Assembly (NCBI RefSeq): GCF_018138385.1
Contig: NZ_JAGSIE010000026.1
Location: forward strand, 1 to 58,024
DNA from: Allobacillus saliphilus
GTDB taxonomy: Bacteria > Bacillota > Bacilli > Bacillales > Alkalibacillaceae
DNA length: 58,024 bases
Reading direction: 5' to 3'
The position numbers were made by a program, and so were the translations under genes. Positions 19,678-29,284 of this stretch are shown piece by piece. The notes under the pieces are model-generated. The model did not search any database. It had not been told where the DNA came from and worked only from the letters and a program-made list of their open reading frames with translations. Position 1 is the stretch's first letter; the number at the start of each line of letters is the position of its first letter.

Positions 19678-20919
19678 ATGAACTCAAAGAATACAGCTTC
19701 AAAACGATTTGGTGTTAAAGGTTTTATCATATTATCTTTAACAGTAGTTGCTATGGCTTCATTATTTTTTATTGTTTATGAATCTATGAAAAAAGAAGTA
19801 ACGGTTTTAGCCGGTGAAGAAGAATACGAAACGAACACGATGGCTAAAACAGTTGAAGAAGTTTTAAATGAACTAGGTGTTGAACGAGACGAACATGACT
19901 ATCTTTCTGAAGATCTTACAAAAGAGTTAGAAGATGGCATGGAAATCGAATTGGACTATTCTAACGAGGTAGTCGTGACCATTGACGATGAAACGGAAAC
20001 GTACCACACCTTTGCAAATACAGCAGAAGAATTTTTAGAAGAAGAGAACATCGAGGTTAACGAGCATGATCATCTGTCCTTTGATTTAGAGGAAGAGTTA
20101 AGTGATGGACGGCATTTAGCGATATCTAAAGCTTTTGAAGTCGTAATAAATGATGGTGGCGAAAAGAAAACCGTCATGACGACAGGTCAAACGATTCAGT
20201 CGCTTCTCGCAAAAGAAGGGATTAAGCTGACGGAGCTCGACCAGCTCAACATGGAGCCTACTAAAGAATTAGAATCGAACGAAATCATTAAGATTACTCG
20301 AGTAGATAAAGAGAAGAAAACATATGATGAAATTATTCCATACAACACGAAGACGGAAAGCGATGATTCCTTAGAAAAAGGTAAAACGCGAATCGTTCAA
20401 AAAGGTAAAGAGGGTAAAAAAGTTCAAACCTTTGAAATTACGTATAAAAACGGTGAAGAAGTCTCTCGTGAACTGGTAAGTGAAGAAATTACAGAAGAAA
20501 GTCAAAACCGCGTTGTTGCACAAGGAACGAAGGAACCACCGAAGCAAACAGTCGCAAAGAAATCATCCAACAATGTGCAACAAACATCCGCAAAGTCTGA
20601 GTCTACAGTAAAAACGAAAGAAACGAATCAAGAAGAGGGTCAGACGATGATTGTTCAAGCGACAGCGTATTCAACGAATAATCCTTCATTGAGTACCCAT
20701 ACAGCTACAGGAATTGACTTACGCTCGAATCCAAGAGTTATTGCGGTTGATCCGAGTGTCATTCCGTTAGGCTCGAAAGTTTGGGTTGAAGGTTACGGCA
20801 TGGCAATCGCTGGCGATACGGGTGGAGCGATTAAAGGGAAGAAAATCGACATTCATTTTTCATCTTATGAGAAAGCAAAATCATTCGGAAGAAAAACAGT
20901 CCGAATTAAAGTATATTAA
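19678..20919 (+). CDS. yabE: Cell-wall-active protein YabE (DUF348, G5, 3D domains)
   Basis: A 413-residue secreted or membrane-anchored protein related to resuscitation-promoting factors. A hydrophobic signal anchor lies at residues about 13-30. Three DUF348 repeats follow (near residues 36, 94 and 150, each with T.AKTVEEVLNELG-like helices and E.D.L), then a G5 domain (about 215-275), a Ser/Thr/Lys linker and a C-terminal 3D domain (VQATAYSTN...DTGGAIKGKKIDIHF) whose aspartates form the MltA-like active site, so lytic transglycosylase activity is likely. AGGAGG fixes ATG 19678. The gene has its own promoter and terminator. Confidence 0.93.
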   Translation: MNSKNTASKRFGVKGFIILSLTVVAMASLFFIVYESMKKEVTVLAGEEEYETNTMAKTVEEVLNELGVERDEHDYLSEDLTKELEDGMEIELDYSNEVVVTIDDETETYHTFANTAEEFLEEENIEVNEHDHLSFDLEEELSDGRHLAISKAFEVVINDGGEKKTVMTTGQTIQSLLAKEGIKLTELDQLNMEPTKELESNEIIKITRVDKEKKTYDEIIPYNTKTESDDSLEKGKTRIVQKGKEGKKVQTFEITYKNGEEVSRELVSEEITEESQNRVVAQGTKEPPKQTVAKKSSNNVQQTSAKSESTVKTKETNQEEGQTMIVQATAYSTNNPSLSTHTATGIDLRSNPRVIAVDPSVIPLGSKVWVEGYGMAIAGDTGGAIKGKKIDIHFSSYEKAKSFGRKTVRIKVY

Positions 20920-20933
20920 TAAAAATAATTATG

Positions 20934-20972
20934 AATCCTGCTATACTAAATGGTAGCAGGATTTATTTTTTT
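20934..20972 (+). terminator. Terminator after yabE
   Basis: AATCCTGCTA (20934-20943) pairs with TAGCAGGATT (20954-20963), followed by a T-rich tract, 26 bp before rnmV. Confidence 0.85.
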
Positions 20973-20997
20973 CGATATTTATTCAGTGAGGGTTCGT

Positions 20998-21579
20998 ATG
21001 AAAATTAAAGAAGTAATTGTCGTAGAAGGCAGAGATGATACTGTTCGTATTAAGTTAGCCGTAGATGCAGATACAATTGAAACAAATGGCTCTGCTTTAA
21101 ATCAACGTACATTAGACCAAATTAAGCATGCAAAGGAAAAAAGAGGGGTCATCGTTTTTACCGATCCAGACTATCCAGGAGAGCGCCTTAGACGATTGAT
21201 TGATGCCAATATTCCTGGGTGTAAGCATGCTTTTCTACCAAAGGAAAAAACTAAGGCGAAAGGTAAGAGAAAAGGGTTAGGGATTGAGCATGCCGATATT
21301 GAAGATATTCAGCAAGCGTTAGAAGATGTACATGCTGTACGACAAGAAATGAAGGGTTCAATTGATTGGCGGCCTTATTTACTTCAATATGGCTTAATTG
21401 GTGGCCCGAAAGCTAAAGAACGTCGAATGAAGCTTGGCAATGAATTGAAGATTGGGTATGCCAATGCCAAACAATTAGAAAAGCGTTTAAGCATGTTTGC
21501 TATTGATGAGAAACAGTTTGAAGCGGTAATGAAAAAGATTATTCAGAATGAAGACGATAAAGGATGGAACAATTCATGA
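20998..21579 (+). CDS. rnmV: Ribonuclease M5
   Basis: RNase M5 trims both ends of 5S rRNA precursor, helped by ribosomal protein L18. The 193-residue protein has the Toprim motifs [10 protein letters not shown] (residues about 4-13, catalytic E) and [16 protein letters not shown] (DxD). The C-terminal domain is basic and helical. ATG 20998 follows GTGAGGG; an earlier in-frame ATG lies inside the yabE terminator. The stop codon overlaps the rsmA start in an ATGA junction, as in B. subtilis (yabF-ksgA). Confidence 0.95.
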   Translation: MKIKEVIVVEGRDDTVRIKLAVDADTIETNGSALNQRTLDQIKHAKEKRGVIVFTDPDYPGERLRRLIDANIPGCKHAFLPKEKTKAKGKRKGLGIEHADIEDIQQALEDVHAVRQEMKGSIDWRPYLLQYGLIGGPKAKERRMKLGNELKIGYANAKQLEKRLSMFAIDEKQFEAVMKKIIQNEDDKGWNNS

Positions 21580-22454
21580 GCAAACCGATCGCGACCTATT
21601 CCAGAACGAAAGAGATTATGGACAAACACAAGCTATCCTTTAAGAAAAGTTTAGGCCAAAACTTCTTGATCGATGCGAATATTTTAAAAAAGATTGTTGA
21701 TAAAGCTGGTGTTACTGAAAATACGACAGTCATAGAGATCGGTCCGGGAATTGGTGCGTTAACAGAACAACTGGCATTGAAAGCGAAAGACGTTTTTGCC
21801 ATTGAAATCGACCAGCGTTTTATTGAAGTATTAAAAGATACATTGCAAAGCTTTCAAAATATCCAAGTGATTAATGAAGATATTTTGAAAGTGGACTTAA
21901 ATGCATTTATCGCTAAAAAAATGCCAGAGGCCTCCGATGTCCGTGTCGTAGCCAATCTTCCGTACTATATTACTACGCCAATTTTAATGAAACTGTTAAT
22001 GGAAAAGTCACCAATACATTCCATCACCGTGATGATGCAAAAAGAAGTTGCTGCACGAATGGCGGCAAAGCCTAACTCTAAAGAATATGGCTCGTTGTCG
22101 ATTGCTGTTCAATATTACACGACATCCAATGTAGTCATGACTGTACCGAAGACTTGTTTCGTTCCACAGCCGAATGTCGATTCAGCAATTTTACAATTAG
22201 TAAAACGTGACAAGCCGCCAGTTGATGTCACAGACGAAGATCTGTTCTTCGAAGTCGTTCAGAAAAGTTTTCAACAACGGAGAAAGACGTTAAAAAACAA
22301 TCTTCAAAAAGGTTTTCAAGATCGAATGTCTAAAGAGCAATTACAAAATGTGTTTGACGAATCTGCCATCGAACCTTCTCGTAGGGGTGAATCCTTATCA
22401 ATGGAGGAATTCTCGACACTGACGAAATTTATGAAAGAGGCATTAGAAGTGTAA
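21576..22454 (+). CDS. rsmA: 16S rRNA dimethyladenosine transferase RsmA (KsgA)
   Basis: RsmA dimethylates A1518 and A1519 near the 3' end of 16S rRNA during 30S assembly. The 292-residue enzyme has SLGQNFLID (about 25-33), SAM motif [16 protein letters not shown] and the catalytic [10 protein letters not shown] motif. ATG 21576 overlaps the rnmV stop; AAAGGA is upstream. An earlier in-frame ATG (21564) adds four residues and is less likely. Confidence 0.96.
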   Translation: MSKPIATYSRTKEIMDKHKLSFKKSLGQNFLIDANILKKIVDKAGVTENTTVIEIGPGIGALTEQLALKAKDVFAIEIDQRFIEVLKDTLQSFQNIQVINEDILKVDLNAFIAKKMPEASDVRVVANLPYYITTPILMKLLMEKSPIHSITVMMQKEVAARMAAKPNSKEYGSLSIAVQYYTTSNVVMTVPKTCFVPQPNVDSAILQLVKRDKPPVDVTDEDLFFEVVQKSFQQRRKTLKNNLQKGFQDRMSKEQLQNVFDESAIEPSRRGESLSMEEFSTLTKFMKEALEV

Positions 22455-22513
22455 CAAATCATGTGAACCCTCAATAGGATAGTGAGAGAGCCTATTACGG
22501 GGGAGAGACATCC

Positions 22514-23401
22514 ATGAATCTTCAAAGAGGCGATATTGTCACAAGACATTCTTATGAACATGATTTATTGTTTCGTGTCCAATCAATCGACCATGACCAA
22601 GCTCAATTGTACGGTGAAAACTTTCGCCTTGAAGTCGACGCGCCGATTGATGATTTGAAGCTAGTTGTTCAAGAAGAAAAGAAACGCGCGGAGCAATCCA
22701 TTATTCATAAAGAGCATGAATCATATCGACTGTTCAGGCAGGATTACTATTTAAGGTCCTTCAGAGACCACTCACAACCAATTTCCATCAAAGATGCACC
22801 TCGGTTTCAAATTTGCCCGAAAGTGCTTCATATGGATAGTGACGCGCTATTTTTGAAGAAGTGTATACTTCTTTATAACAAGCTTGGACTTCAAGTGCAC
22901 GGAGCACATGTCAAAGAGAGCGAGATGCAGCATCAAGTAGCTGATCTTCTTGAAAAGGTACAGCCGGACATTTTAGTGTTGACGGGACATGACTCTTACT
23001 CTAAACAAAAAGGGGAGGAACTGGATTTGCGCGCTTACCGAAATAGCCGTTATTTCGTTGAAGCGGTACGTGTCGCAAGAAAGAAGGTTTCTCACTTGGA
23101 TCAGCTTGTGATTTTTGCGGGTGCATGTCAATCACACTTTGAGTCGTTGATTCGCGCAGGAGCGAATTTCGCCAGTTCGCCGACGCGAATTAATATCCAT
23201 GCCTTGGATCCTGTATATGTAGCAGCTAAAGTTGGCTATACGCCTTTTATGGAAAAGGTGGATATTTATGACGTCATCGAAAAAACGGTAACCCAAGAAA
23301 AAGGGATCGGCGGATTGGAAACGCGAGGCCTTTTTCGAACAGGATTACCTTATATGAAAAAGTTACCTAAGACACATGAAAAAGCGAACACAGATGAATA
23401 G
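22514..23401 (+). CDS. yabG: Sporulation-specific cysteine protease YabG
   Basis: YabG is a mother-cell protease that processes spore coat proteins (SpoIVA, SafA, CotT and others). The 295-residue protein has the family N-terminus (GDIVTRHSYEHDLLFRV). A His/Cys dyad is visible: H159 in LTGHDSY and C205 in FAGACQSHFES, both matching conserved YabG positions. No signal peptide. In B. subtilis it is under sigma-K; I did not find a convincing promoter. It lies between rsmA and veg, as expected. Confidence 0.93.
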   Translation: MNLQRGDIVTRHSYEHDLLFRVQSIDHDQAQLYGENFRLEVDAPIDDLKLVVQEEKKRAEQSIIHKEHESYRLFRQDYYLRSFRDHSQPISIKDAPRFQICPKVLHMDSDALFLKKCILLYNKLGLQVHGAHVKESEMQHQVADLLEKVQPDILVLTGHDSYSKQKGEELDLRAYRNSRYFVEAVRVARKKVSHLDQLVIFAGACQSHFESLIRAGANFASSPTRINIHALDPVYVAAKVGYTPFMEKVDIYDVIEKTVTQEKGIGGLETRGLFRTGLPYMKKLPKTHEKANTDE

Positions 23402-23481
23402 AAGCCTTATGTTTAACGGAATTCCGAATGCATGAATTTGGCTAATTAGGAAATGGTAAATAGTAGTTCGTAAAATTTATG

Positions 23482-23511
23482 TTGACACCTTGGCTGGAAT
23501 GTTGATATAAT
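23482..23511 (+). promoter_or_regulatory. Sigma-A promoter of veg, upstream copy
   Basis: TTGACA (23482-23487), an 18-bp spacer and TATAAT (23506-23511): both hexamers are perfect. Confidence 0.8.
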
Positions 23512-23521
23512 TAAATACTTT

Positions 23522-23550
23522 TTGACTTTCGGGCCATTTTGTGTTAAGAT
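23522..23550 (+). promoter_or_regulatory. Sigma-A promoter of veg, downstream copy
   Basis: TTGACT (23522-23527), a 17-bp spacer and TAAGAT (23545-23550) lie 40 bp after the first promoter. Together they would make veg strongly expressed, as it is in B. subtilis. Confidence 0.65.
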
Positions 23551-23573
23551 AGCACTTAGTGAGGTGGAGTCGT

Positions 23574-23828
23574 ATGGGAAAAACTTTGGCTGAAATTAAA
23601 CAAGCTTTGGATGTTAAGATCGGGCAGCAATTAACATTGAAAGCGAACGGTGGTCGACGCAAAACGATTGAGCGTTTTGGGGTGTTGGCAGAAACGTACC
23701 CATCTGTTTTTATCGTTGAGCTAGATCAAGATGAGCATTCTTTTGAAAGAGTCTCTTACAGCTATGCAGACGTACTTACTGAAACCGTAGAGATTACCTT
23801 CACAGATGAAGTCAGTAAAATGGCTTAA
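23574..23828 (+). CDS. veg: Veg protein, biofilm regulation
   Basis: Veg is a small, abundant protein that promotes biofilm formation in B. subtilis by opposing SinR. The 84-residue product is nearly superimposable on the family, with the core [14 protein letters not shown] (residues about 23-36) and [19 protein letters not shown]. The fold is Sm-like (DUF1021). ATG 23574 follows GAGGTGGAG; an in-frame ATG at 23559 lies before the ribosome site. Two strong promoters and a perfect terminator flank it. Confidence 0.95.
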   Translation: MGKTLAEIKQALDVKIGQQLTLKANGGRRKTIERFGVLAETYPSVFIVELDQDEHSFERVSYSYADVLTETVEITFTDEVSKMA

Positions 23829-23837
23829 CGGCAAGTA

Positions 23838-23886
23838 AACAGAAGAGCTTCTACAGTCAATTGGCTGTAGAAGCTCTTCTGTTTGA
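23838..23886. terminator. Terminator after veg
   Basis: A perfect 17-bp stem, CAGAAGAGCTTCTACAG (23840-23856) with its complement at 23865-23881. The T-run is weak (GTTTG), but the stem is unusually stable. Confidence 0.75.
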
Positions 23887-24027
23887 AATGGTCTATTCCT
23901 TAGTTTTATTAAATATTGTTATTTAAAAATTTTCATTGTGGTTAACACCAAAAATTACATGTCTTATGTTTTCGGGAATACATATACTAAGTCTGTCGTA
24001 AATAATACCGAAAAGGAGTTGTGGTCA

Positions 24028-24204
24028 TTGAGTAGACGAAAAGGCATTATGTCTGATCGCTTGAAAGAGGAGATCGCAAAAGATATGGGAATTTACGACA
24101 CGGTCCAAAAAGAAGGATGGGGAGGCATCAAGTCCCGTGATGCCGGCAACATGGTGAAGCGGGCAATTGAGATGGCTGAGGAGAACTCGAAAAACAAAGC
24201 GTAA
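24028..24204 (+). CDS. sspF: Small acid-soluble spore protein SspF (alpha/beta type)
   Basis: SspF-type proteins bind and protect DNA in the dormant spore. The 58-residue product matches the family through [18 protein letters not shown] and [17 protein letters not shown] (residues about 36-52). The start is TTG 24028, giving [15 protein letters not shown], nine bases after AAAGGAG; earlier in-frame starts lack a ribosome site. It sits between veg and ispE as in B. subtilis. A sigma-G promoter is expected but I could not place one safely; GAATA at 23976-23980 and CATATACTA next to it are possible parts. Confidence 0.94.
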   Translation: MSRRKGIMSDRLKEEIAKDMGIYDTVQKEGWGGIKSRDAGNMVKRAIEMAEENSKNKA

Positions 24205-24241
24205 GTATTCTCTTCCAACTGCATGTCCCCCTACTGACTGC

Positions 24242-24284
24242 ATCGGTCATAGTTCATTTGAACTGTGGCCGATTTCCTTTTTTA
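24242..24284 (+). terminator. Terminator after sspF
   Basis: ATCGGTCATAGTTC (24242-24255) pairs with GAACTGTGGCCGAT (24260-24273) with wobbles, followed by a T-rich run. Confidence 0.8.
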
Positions 24285-24397
24285 AATGTATATCACATTG
24301 AAACCTATAGAATGAGAACCAATGAGCACATTTTCTTTATAAATGATTTCTCGTATGTGATACAATCAAAGAAATTAATTATGCAGAAGGTGAAATA

Positions 24398-25249
24398 ATG
24401 ATTTTTGAAAAAGCGCCGGCGAAGATCAATCTAACGCTAGACGTTTTACATAAACGAGACGATGGCTATCATGAAATCGAAATGATCATGACGTCGATTG
24501 ATCTTGCAGACCGACTTACTTTTGAGAAAACAGATAATCAGGGCATTACGATCGTGTCCGAAAAAAGATATGTTCCCAATGACCAGCGAAATCTCGCCTA
24601 TCAAGGGGTAGCTTTGATGCGGGAGAAGTTCGGTATTCAATCCGGTGTTAAAATTACGATTGATAAGCAAATACCTGTTGCAGCGGGACTTGCTGGGGGA
24701 AGTAGTGATGCAGCAGCGGCATTAAGAGGAATGAACCGGTTATTCAACCTCGGCCAAACGACTGAACAGCTTCAACAAATCGGTGAGGAAATTGGTTCGG
24801 ATGTTCCGTTTTGTGTGTCTGGAAAAACGGCCATTGCGAGAGGGAGGGGGGAGAAGTTATCAACTTTACCGTCTCCTCCGCCTTGTTGGGTCGTCCTCGC
24901 TAAACCGAGTATCGGTGTGTCGACAAAAGATGTGTACGGAAATGTGAATATTGATCAAATCGAGCACCCGGATACTGAGTCAATGGCTAACGCTCTTCGC
25001 AATAAGGATTTTCATTCGTTATGTAACCACCTAGGCAATGTATTGGAACCAATTACGGTAGCGATGCATCAAGAAGTAGACCAAATAAAAACATTTATGC
25101 AAAAGCAAGGCTTGGAAGGCGTACTGATGAGTGGTAGTGGACCGACCGTTTATGGATTGACTGAACACCTGTCAAAAGCTGAACGAACCGTGAATGGGTT
25201 AAGAGGTTTTTGCCAGGAAGTTTATTTAGTTCGTGCATTAACGGATTAA
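24398..25249 (+). CDS. ispE: 4-diphosphocytidyl-2-C-methyl-D-erythritol kinase
   Basis: IspE is the ATP-dependent fourth step of the MEP pathway to isoprenoids. The 283-residue GHMP kinase has APAKINLTLDVL at the N-terminus with the catalytic lysine, the ATP-binding PVAAGLAGGSSDAAAALRGMN motif (residues about 93-113), D in GSDVPFC, and the C-terminal MSGSGPTVYGL. Its ATG follows AGAAGGTG. It lies upstream of purR, as in B. subtilis. Confidence 0.96.
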   Translation: MIFEKAPAKINLTLDVLHKRDDGYHEIEMIMTSIDLADRLTFEKTDNQGITIVSEKRYVPNDQRNLAYQGVALMREKFGIQSGVKITIDKQIPVAAGLAGGSSDAAAALRGMNRLFNLGQTTEQLQQIGEEIGSDVPFCVSGKTAIARGRGEKLSTLPSPPPCWVVLAKPSIGVSTKDVYGNVNIDQIEHPDTESMANALRNKDFHSLCNHLGNVLEPITVAMHQEVDQIKTFMQKQGLEGVLMSGSGPTVYGLTEHLSKAERTVNGLRGFCQEVYLVRALTD

Positions 25250-25277
25250 CCATATATCAGTACCACTAAGAGGTAGT

Positions 25278-25322
25278 AAACACAAACATTAAGTGATATA
25301 TTATTAATTAATATTCGGAAAA
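25278..25322 (+). promoter_or_regulatory. Candidate PurR operator (paired PurBoxes) before purR
   Basis: AAACACAAACATT (25278-25290) resembles the PurBox AWWWCCGAACWWT. On the opposite strand TTTTCCGAATATT (25322-25310) is a better match with the CCGAA core. The inverted boxes are 19 bp apart. B. subtilis purR is autoregulated through such a pair. Confidence 0.4.
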
Positions 25323-25339
25323 TAAAAGGTGGAAAGGTT

Positions 25340-26152
25340 ATGAGACGAAGCGAACGACTAGTAGCAATGACAGACTACTTCAAGGAAAATCCTTATACAC
25401 ATATTTCGTTGCCTTTTTTCGTGAAATGGTTTGGAGCGGCAAAATCATCGATTAGTGAAGATTTAGATATCATTGATGCGATGTTTGAACGATTAGGGAT
25501 TGGACGGTTACAAACATCAGCAGGAGCAGCTGGTGGGGTCCAATATATTCCCGATTACGATATGGAACTAAGTAAAGAGAAAATCGATGAAATTATTGAG
25601 CTGTTAGAAGACCCGCAACGAATTTTACCTGGCGGATATGTTTACATGAGTGATCTGCTCGGTGACTTAAAACAGTTGCGCATAATCGGAAAAATGTTTG
25701 GCGCGGCATTCAAAGCATATGATGTCGATTACGTTGTAACAGTTGCGACAAAAGGTATTCCGTTAGCATATGCTGTTGCTGATGTGTTGAGAGTTCCTGT
25801 TGTCATTATTCGAAGAGATCCAAAAGTGACGGAAGGTTCTACTGTAAGTATTAATTATGTATCAGGCTCGTCCAGAAAAATACAGACGATGGTCCTTTCG
25901 AAACGGAGTATTAAAGAGAATTCGAATGTGATTCTTTTGGATGATTTCATGAAAGCGGGAGGAACGATTCACGGCATGGTAAGCCTGATGAACGAATTCA
26001 ACGCAACCGTCAAAGGAATTGGTGTGTTGGCAGAGGCTGAAGATGATGAAGAAGACCGCCGAGTTGATGATTATATATCCTTGTTGAAGTTTCAAGAAGT
26101 CAATGAGCGTGAAGGTCGCATTCAAGTTGCTCGCGGGAATTATTTTGAATAA
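25340..26152 (+). CDS. purR: Purine operon repressor PurR
   Basis: PurR represses purine genes and is released by PRPP. The 270-residue protein has an N-terminal winged helix (MRRSERLVAMTDYFKENP...SISEDLDIIDAMFERLG) and a C-terminal phosphoribosyltransferase-like domain with the PRPP motif VILLDDFMKAGGTIHG (residues about 199-214). ATG 25340 follows GGTGGAAAGG. In B. subtilis ridA (yabJ) is co-transcribed downstream; here spoVG follows directly. Confidence 0.96.
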   Translation: MRRSERLVAMTDYFKENPYTHISLPFFVKWFGAAKSSISEDLDIIDAMFERLGIGRLQTSAGAAGGVQYIPDYDMELSKEKIDEIIELLEDPQRILPGGYVYMSDLLGDLKQLRIIGKMFGAAFKAYDVDYVVTVATKGIPLAYAVADVLRVPVVIIRRDPKVTEGSTVSINYVSGSSRKIQTMVLSKRSIKENSNVILLDDFMKAGGTIHGMVSLMNEFNATVKGIGVLAEAEDDEEDRRVDDYISLLKFQEVNEREGRIQVARGNYFE

Positions 26153-26190
26153 TCGTTTCACAATAGACAACTGGATTGTTTGTAACATAT

Positions 26191-26213
26191 AGGGTGAACG
26201 CATTGTTCACCCT
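26191..26213. terminator. Hairpin between purR and spoVG
   Basis: GGGTGAAC (26192-26199) pairs perfectly with GTTCACCC (26205-26212). There is no T-run, so it may be a weak terminator or an mRNA 3' stabiliser. Confidence 0.45.
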
Positions 26214-26229
26214 TAAGTGGTTATATGAA

Positions 26230-26288
26230 CGCAATATTTTTTTAATTTTTTTTAATAAAAAGAAGGATTTATCGAGAGAATGTTGAAT
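26230..26288 (+). promoter_or_regulatory. Sigma-H promoter of spoVG with upstream AT-rich box
   Basis: AGGATTT (26264-26270) and GAAT (26285-26288) at the standard 14-bp separation match the sigma-H consensus exactly. A T- and A-only stretch (26234-26261) lies immediately upstream, like the AT box in B. subtilis that AbrB binds. Confidence 0.8.
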
Positions 26289-26390
26289 TGACATTAATAA
26301 GTCGAATTCTTTGTTTAAAAAAGAATGGAGAAACCGATCAAGCTTACGATGCACTGTAAGCGCAGTTTTCATTAAAGGTGGTGATACATA

Positions 26391-26678
26391 ATGCAAGTTA
26401 CCGACGTAAGATTACGCCGCGTGAACACTGATGGTCGTATGCGTGCAATCGCTTCCATTACATTGGATGATGAATTTGTCGTCCATGATATTCGTGTGAT
26501 TGATGGAAACAATGGTCTGTTCGTTGCTATGCCAAGTAAACGCACACCAGACGGAGAGTTCAGAGATATCGCGCATCCAATCAACTCAGATACACGAGGT
26601 AAAATTCAAGATGCTGTATTAGAAGAATACCATCGTGTTGGAGAAGAATCTGAGCTTGAAGAAGCAGGTGCTTCCTAA
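26391..26678 (+). CDS. spoVG: SpoVG, RNA-binding regulator
   Basis: SpoVG is a small regulator, first known for cortex formation and later shown to bind RNA and DNA and affect division and virulence in relatives. The 95-residue protein has the family core [24 protein letters not shown] and the [18 protein letters not shown] segment (residues about 45-63). A strong ribosome site AAAGGTGGTGAT precedes it. Its sigma-H promoter and the AbrB-type AT box suggest expression at entry to stationary phase. Confidence 0.96.
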   Translation: MQVTDVRLRRVNTDGRMRAIASITLDDEFVVHDIRVIDGNNGLFVAMPSKRTPDGEFRDIAHPINSDTRGKIQDAVLEEYHRVGEESELEEAGAS

Positions 26679-26690
26679 AAAGGATTGATC

Positions 26691-26731
26691 AGAAGCCTAT
26701 TCATGGAGTTAATGAATAGGCTTCTTTTTTG
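26691..26731 (+). terminator. Terminator after spoVG
   Basis: AGAAGCCTATTCAT (26691-26704) pairs perfectly with ATGAATAGGCTTCT (26712-26725), followed by T6. Confidence 0.9.
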
Positions 26732-26831
26732 TTGATGAGAAAAGAAGTTGCATGAACTGCCTGTCATCAGTTGCATCGACTTTTTATTTAAGATATATTC
26801 ATAATGTATGCCTATGTATGGAGGGGAAATT

Positions 26832-28202
26832 ATGGCGAATAGATATGCTGTCGTATTGGCAGCGGGAAAAGGAACTCGCATGAAATCGAAGTTATATAAA
26901 GTACTGCACCCCGTTTGTGGGAAGCCGATGGTCGAGCATGTTGTCGATCAACTGGATGAGTTGCAGTTACACCAATTGATTACTGTAGTAGGCCACGGAG
27001 CTGAAAAAGTAAAAGAACAGCTGGGGAGCCGTAGTGAGTATGCGCTGCAGGAAGAACAGCTAGGAACTGGTCATGCGGTACAAATGGCCGAGCCGTTCAT
27101 TGGAAATAATGAAGGAACGACCGTTGTCGTTTGTGGAGATACCCCGTTACTGACAGCAAATACATTGAAACAGTTAATGGAACATCATGAGCAAGAACAA
27201 TCCGCCGTAACCGTGTTAACGACTGAACTTAAAAATCCATCAGGGTATGGTCGTATCGTACGTAATGAATCAAACGAAGTAGCTAAAATTGTTGAAGATA
27301 AAGATGCAACAGATGAAGAAAAACAACTGACTGAGATTAATACTGGTACGTATTGTTTCGATAATAAATTGTTGTTCGATGCACTGAAAAATGTCTCTAA
27401 TTCAAATGCTCAAGGCGAGTACTACTTACCTGACGTATTGGAGATTGCTAAAGATGAAGGTAAAAAGGTCACTGCCTATTTAACTCCGGATGATGAAGAA
27501 ACAATTGGAGTCAATGATCGCTTGGCGCTTTCCAAAGCTGAAAAACTAATGCAAAAAAGAATCAACGAAAAACATATGAAAAACGGTGTGACGTTGATCG
27601 ATCCTGATCAAACTTATATCGGTCCTGACGTAGTGATTGAGTCGGACGTTGTGATCGAACCAGGGTGTCGTATTCAAGGGAAAACGACGATTCAATCCGA
27701 TGTTTATATTGGATTAAATAGTGAGATTATCGACTGTACAATTGGCCAAGGTACAGAGGTTCACCAAAGTGTATTGAAGGAAAGTGAAGTCGGCCGACAA
27801 GTCAAAATCGGTCCTTTCGCTCACGTTCGACCTGAGAGCTTATTAAAAGATGACGTAAAAGTCGGTAACTTTGTAGAAATCAAGAAGACAACGATGGGAC
27901 AAAATAGTAAAGCTTCGCATTTATCTTATCTTGGTGATGCAGAAATCGGCGACGATGTGAATGTTGGTTGTGGTTCGATTACCGTCAATTATGATGGGAA
28001 AAATAAACATAAAACAATTATTGAAGATGGCGTATTTATCGGCTGCAATTCGAATTTGATTGCTCCTGTTACACTAAAGGAAGGGTCTTATGTGGCTGCT
28101 GGCTCAACGATTACGAAAGACATTCCTGAGAAAGCATTGTCGATTGCCCGCGCACGTCAAGTCAATAAAGAGGGTTACGTTGAGCGTTTAAATAAAAAAT
28201 AA
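26832..28202 (+). CDS. glmU: Bifunctional UDP-GlcNAc pyrophosphorylase / GlcN-1-P acetyltransferase
   Basis: GlmU carries out the last two steps to UDP-N-acetylglucosamine, the precursor of wall polymers. The 456-residue protein has an N-terminal uridyltransferase domain ([11 protein letters not shown] at about 9-19, [13 protein letters not shown]) and a C-terminal left-handed beta-helix of hexapeptide repeats (from about residue 255), including the acetyltransferase site ([22 protein letters not shown]). ATG 26832 follows GGAGGGG; an in-frame ATG 24 bp upstream precedes the ribosome site. It is followed at 18 bp by prs. Confidence 0.97.
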   Translation: MANRYAVVLAAGKGTRMKSKLYKVLHPVCGKPMVEHVVDQLDELQLHQLITVVGHGAEKVKEQLGSRSEYALQEEQLGTGHAVQMAEPFIGNNEGTTVVVCGDTPLLTANTLKQLMEHHEQEQSAVTVLTTELKNPSGYGRIVRNESNEVAKIVEDKDATDEEKQLTEINTGTYCFDNKLLFDALKNVSNSNAQGEYYLPDVLEIAKDEGKKVTAYLTPDDEETIGVNDRLALSKAEKLMQKRINEKHMKNGVTLIDPDQTYIGPDVVIESDVVIEPGCRIQGKTTIQSDVYIGLNSEIIDCTIGQGTEVHQSVLKESEVGRQVKIGPFAHVRPESLLKDDVKVGNFVEIKKTTMGQNSKASHLSYLGDAEIGDDVNVGCGSITVNYDGKNKHKTIIEDGVFIGCNSNLIAPVTLKEGSYVAAGSTITKDIPEKALSIARARQVNKEGYVERLNKK

Positions 28203-28220
28203 TTGGTTGGAGGTTGCAAG

Positions 28221-29174
28221 ATGACTCGTCAATATCAAGATGAATTTTTAAAAGTATTCTCGTTAAATTCAAATCCGAAGCTGGCCGAGGAAATAGCTGA
28301 TCATATCGGTGTGGAATTAGGAAAAAGCTCTGTAAAGCGATTCAGTGATGGAGAAGTGCAAATTAATATCGAAGAAAGTGTGCGGGGTTGTGATGTGTAT
28401 GTTGTACAATCGACTTCCAACCCGGTGAATGAGCATTTAATGGAGCTCTTGATTATGATCGATGCGTTAAAACGCGCTTCTGCTCGTACAATTAATGTCG
28501 TCTCACCATATTATGGCTATGCAAGACAGGACAGAAAAGCAAGATCCCGTGAGCCGATCACTGCAAAATTAGTTGCTGATATCATTGAAAAAGCAGGTGC
28601 CAATCGTTTGATAACATTGGACTTTCATGCGGCTCAAATTCAAGGTTTCTTCGATATTCCAATCGATCATCTTTTCGGCATGCCGATCTTAAGTAAATAC
28701 TTTGAAGAAAAGCAGTTGAAAGATGTCGTCGTCGTTTCTCCAGATCACGGAGGCGTGACACGAGCAAGACAGCTAGCAGACCGTCTGAAAGCTCCTATTG
28801 CTATTATAGATAAAAGACGCCCGGAACCGAATGTGGCAGAAGTGATGAATATTGTTGGCGAAGTTGAAGGAAAAACAGCTATTTTAATCGATGATATTAT
28901 TGATACAGCTGGAACAATTACATTAGCAGCTGAGGCGATGTTGGATAGCGGTGCAAAAGAAGTTTATGCATGTTGTACGCACCCGGTGTTATCTGGCCCG
29001 GCAAATGATCGTATTGAAAAATCACCAATCAAAGAATTGATTGTGACGAACACGATACCACTGACGGACCAAATTACTTCAAGCAAAATTAAACAACTTT
29101 CTGTCGGTGAGTTAATTGCAGAATCAATCAAGCGTGTACATGAGCATCGTTCAATCAGTACGTTGTTTAGTTAA
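28221..29174 (+). CDS. prs: Ribose-phosphate pyrophosphokinase (PRPP synthetase)
   Basis: Prs makes PRPP from ribose 5-phosphate and ATP for purine, pyrimidine, NAD, His and Trp synthesis. The 317-residue length equals that of B. subtilis. Visible motifs are SRKA-like [12 protein letters not shown] (flexible loop), [29 protein letters not shown] and the PRPP loop [15 protein letters not shown] 28221 follows GGTTGGAGG. Its product is also the ligand of PurR encoded 2 kb upstream. Confidence 0.97.
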   Translation: MTRQYQDEFLKVFSLNSNPKLAEEIADHIGVELGKSSVKRFSDGEVQINIEESVRGCDVYVVQSTSNPVNEHLMELLIMIDALKRASARTINVVSPYYGYARQDRKARSREPITAKLVADIIEKAGANRLITLDFHAAQIQGFFDIPIDHLFGMPILSKYFEEKQLKDVVVVSPDHGGVTRARQLADRLKAPIAIIDKRRPEPNVAEVMNIVGEVEGKTAILIDDIIDTAGTITLAAEAMLDSGAKEVYACCTHPVLSGPANDRIEKSPIKELIVTNTIPLTDQITSSKIKQLSVGELIAESIKRVHEHRSISTLFS

Positions 29175-29175
29175 C

Positions 29176-29201
29176 GTTTAATTTTTGCTCAAACAGGCTA
29201 A
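29176..29201 (+). promoter_or_regulatory. Candidate sigma-B promoter of ctc
   Basis: GTTTAA (29176-29181) matches the sigma-B -35 and GGCTAA (29196-29201) partly matches GGGTAT, spacer 14. The ctc gene is a classic sigma-B target in B. subtilis. A TATAAT at about 29227 may serve sigma-A. Confidence 0.4.
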
Positions 29202-29284
29202 AATTTTAAAAATGATGACTAAAAGGTTATAATAGAAAAGAATACAAATATACTGGAAATTATTTATGGAGGAAGTGAAATATT

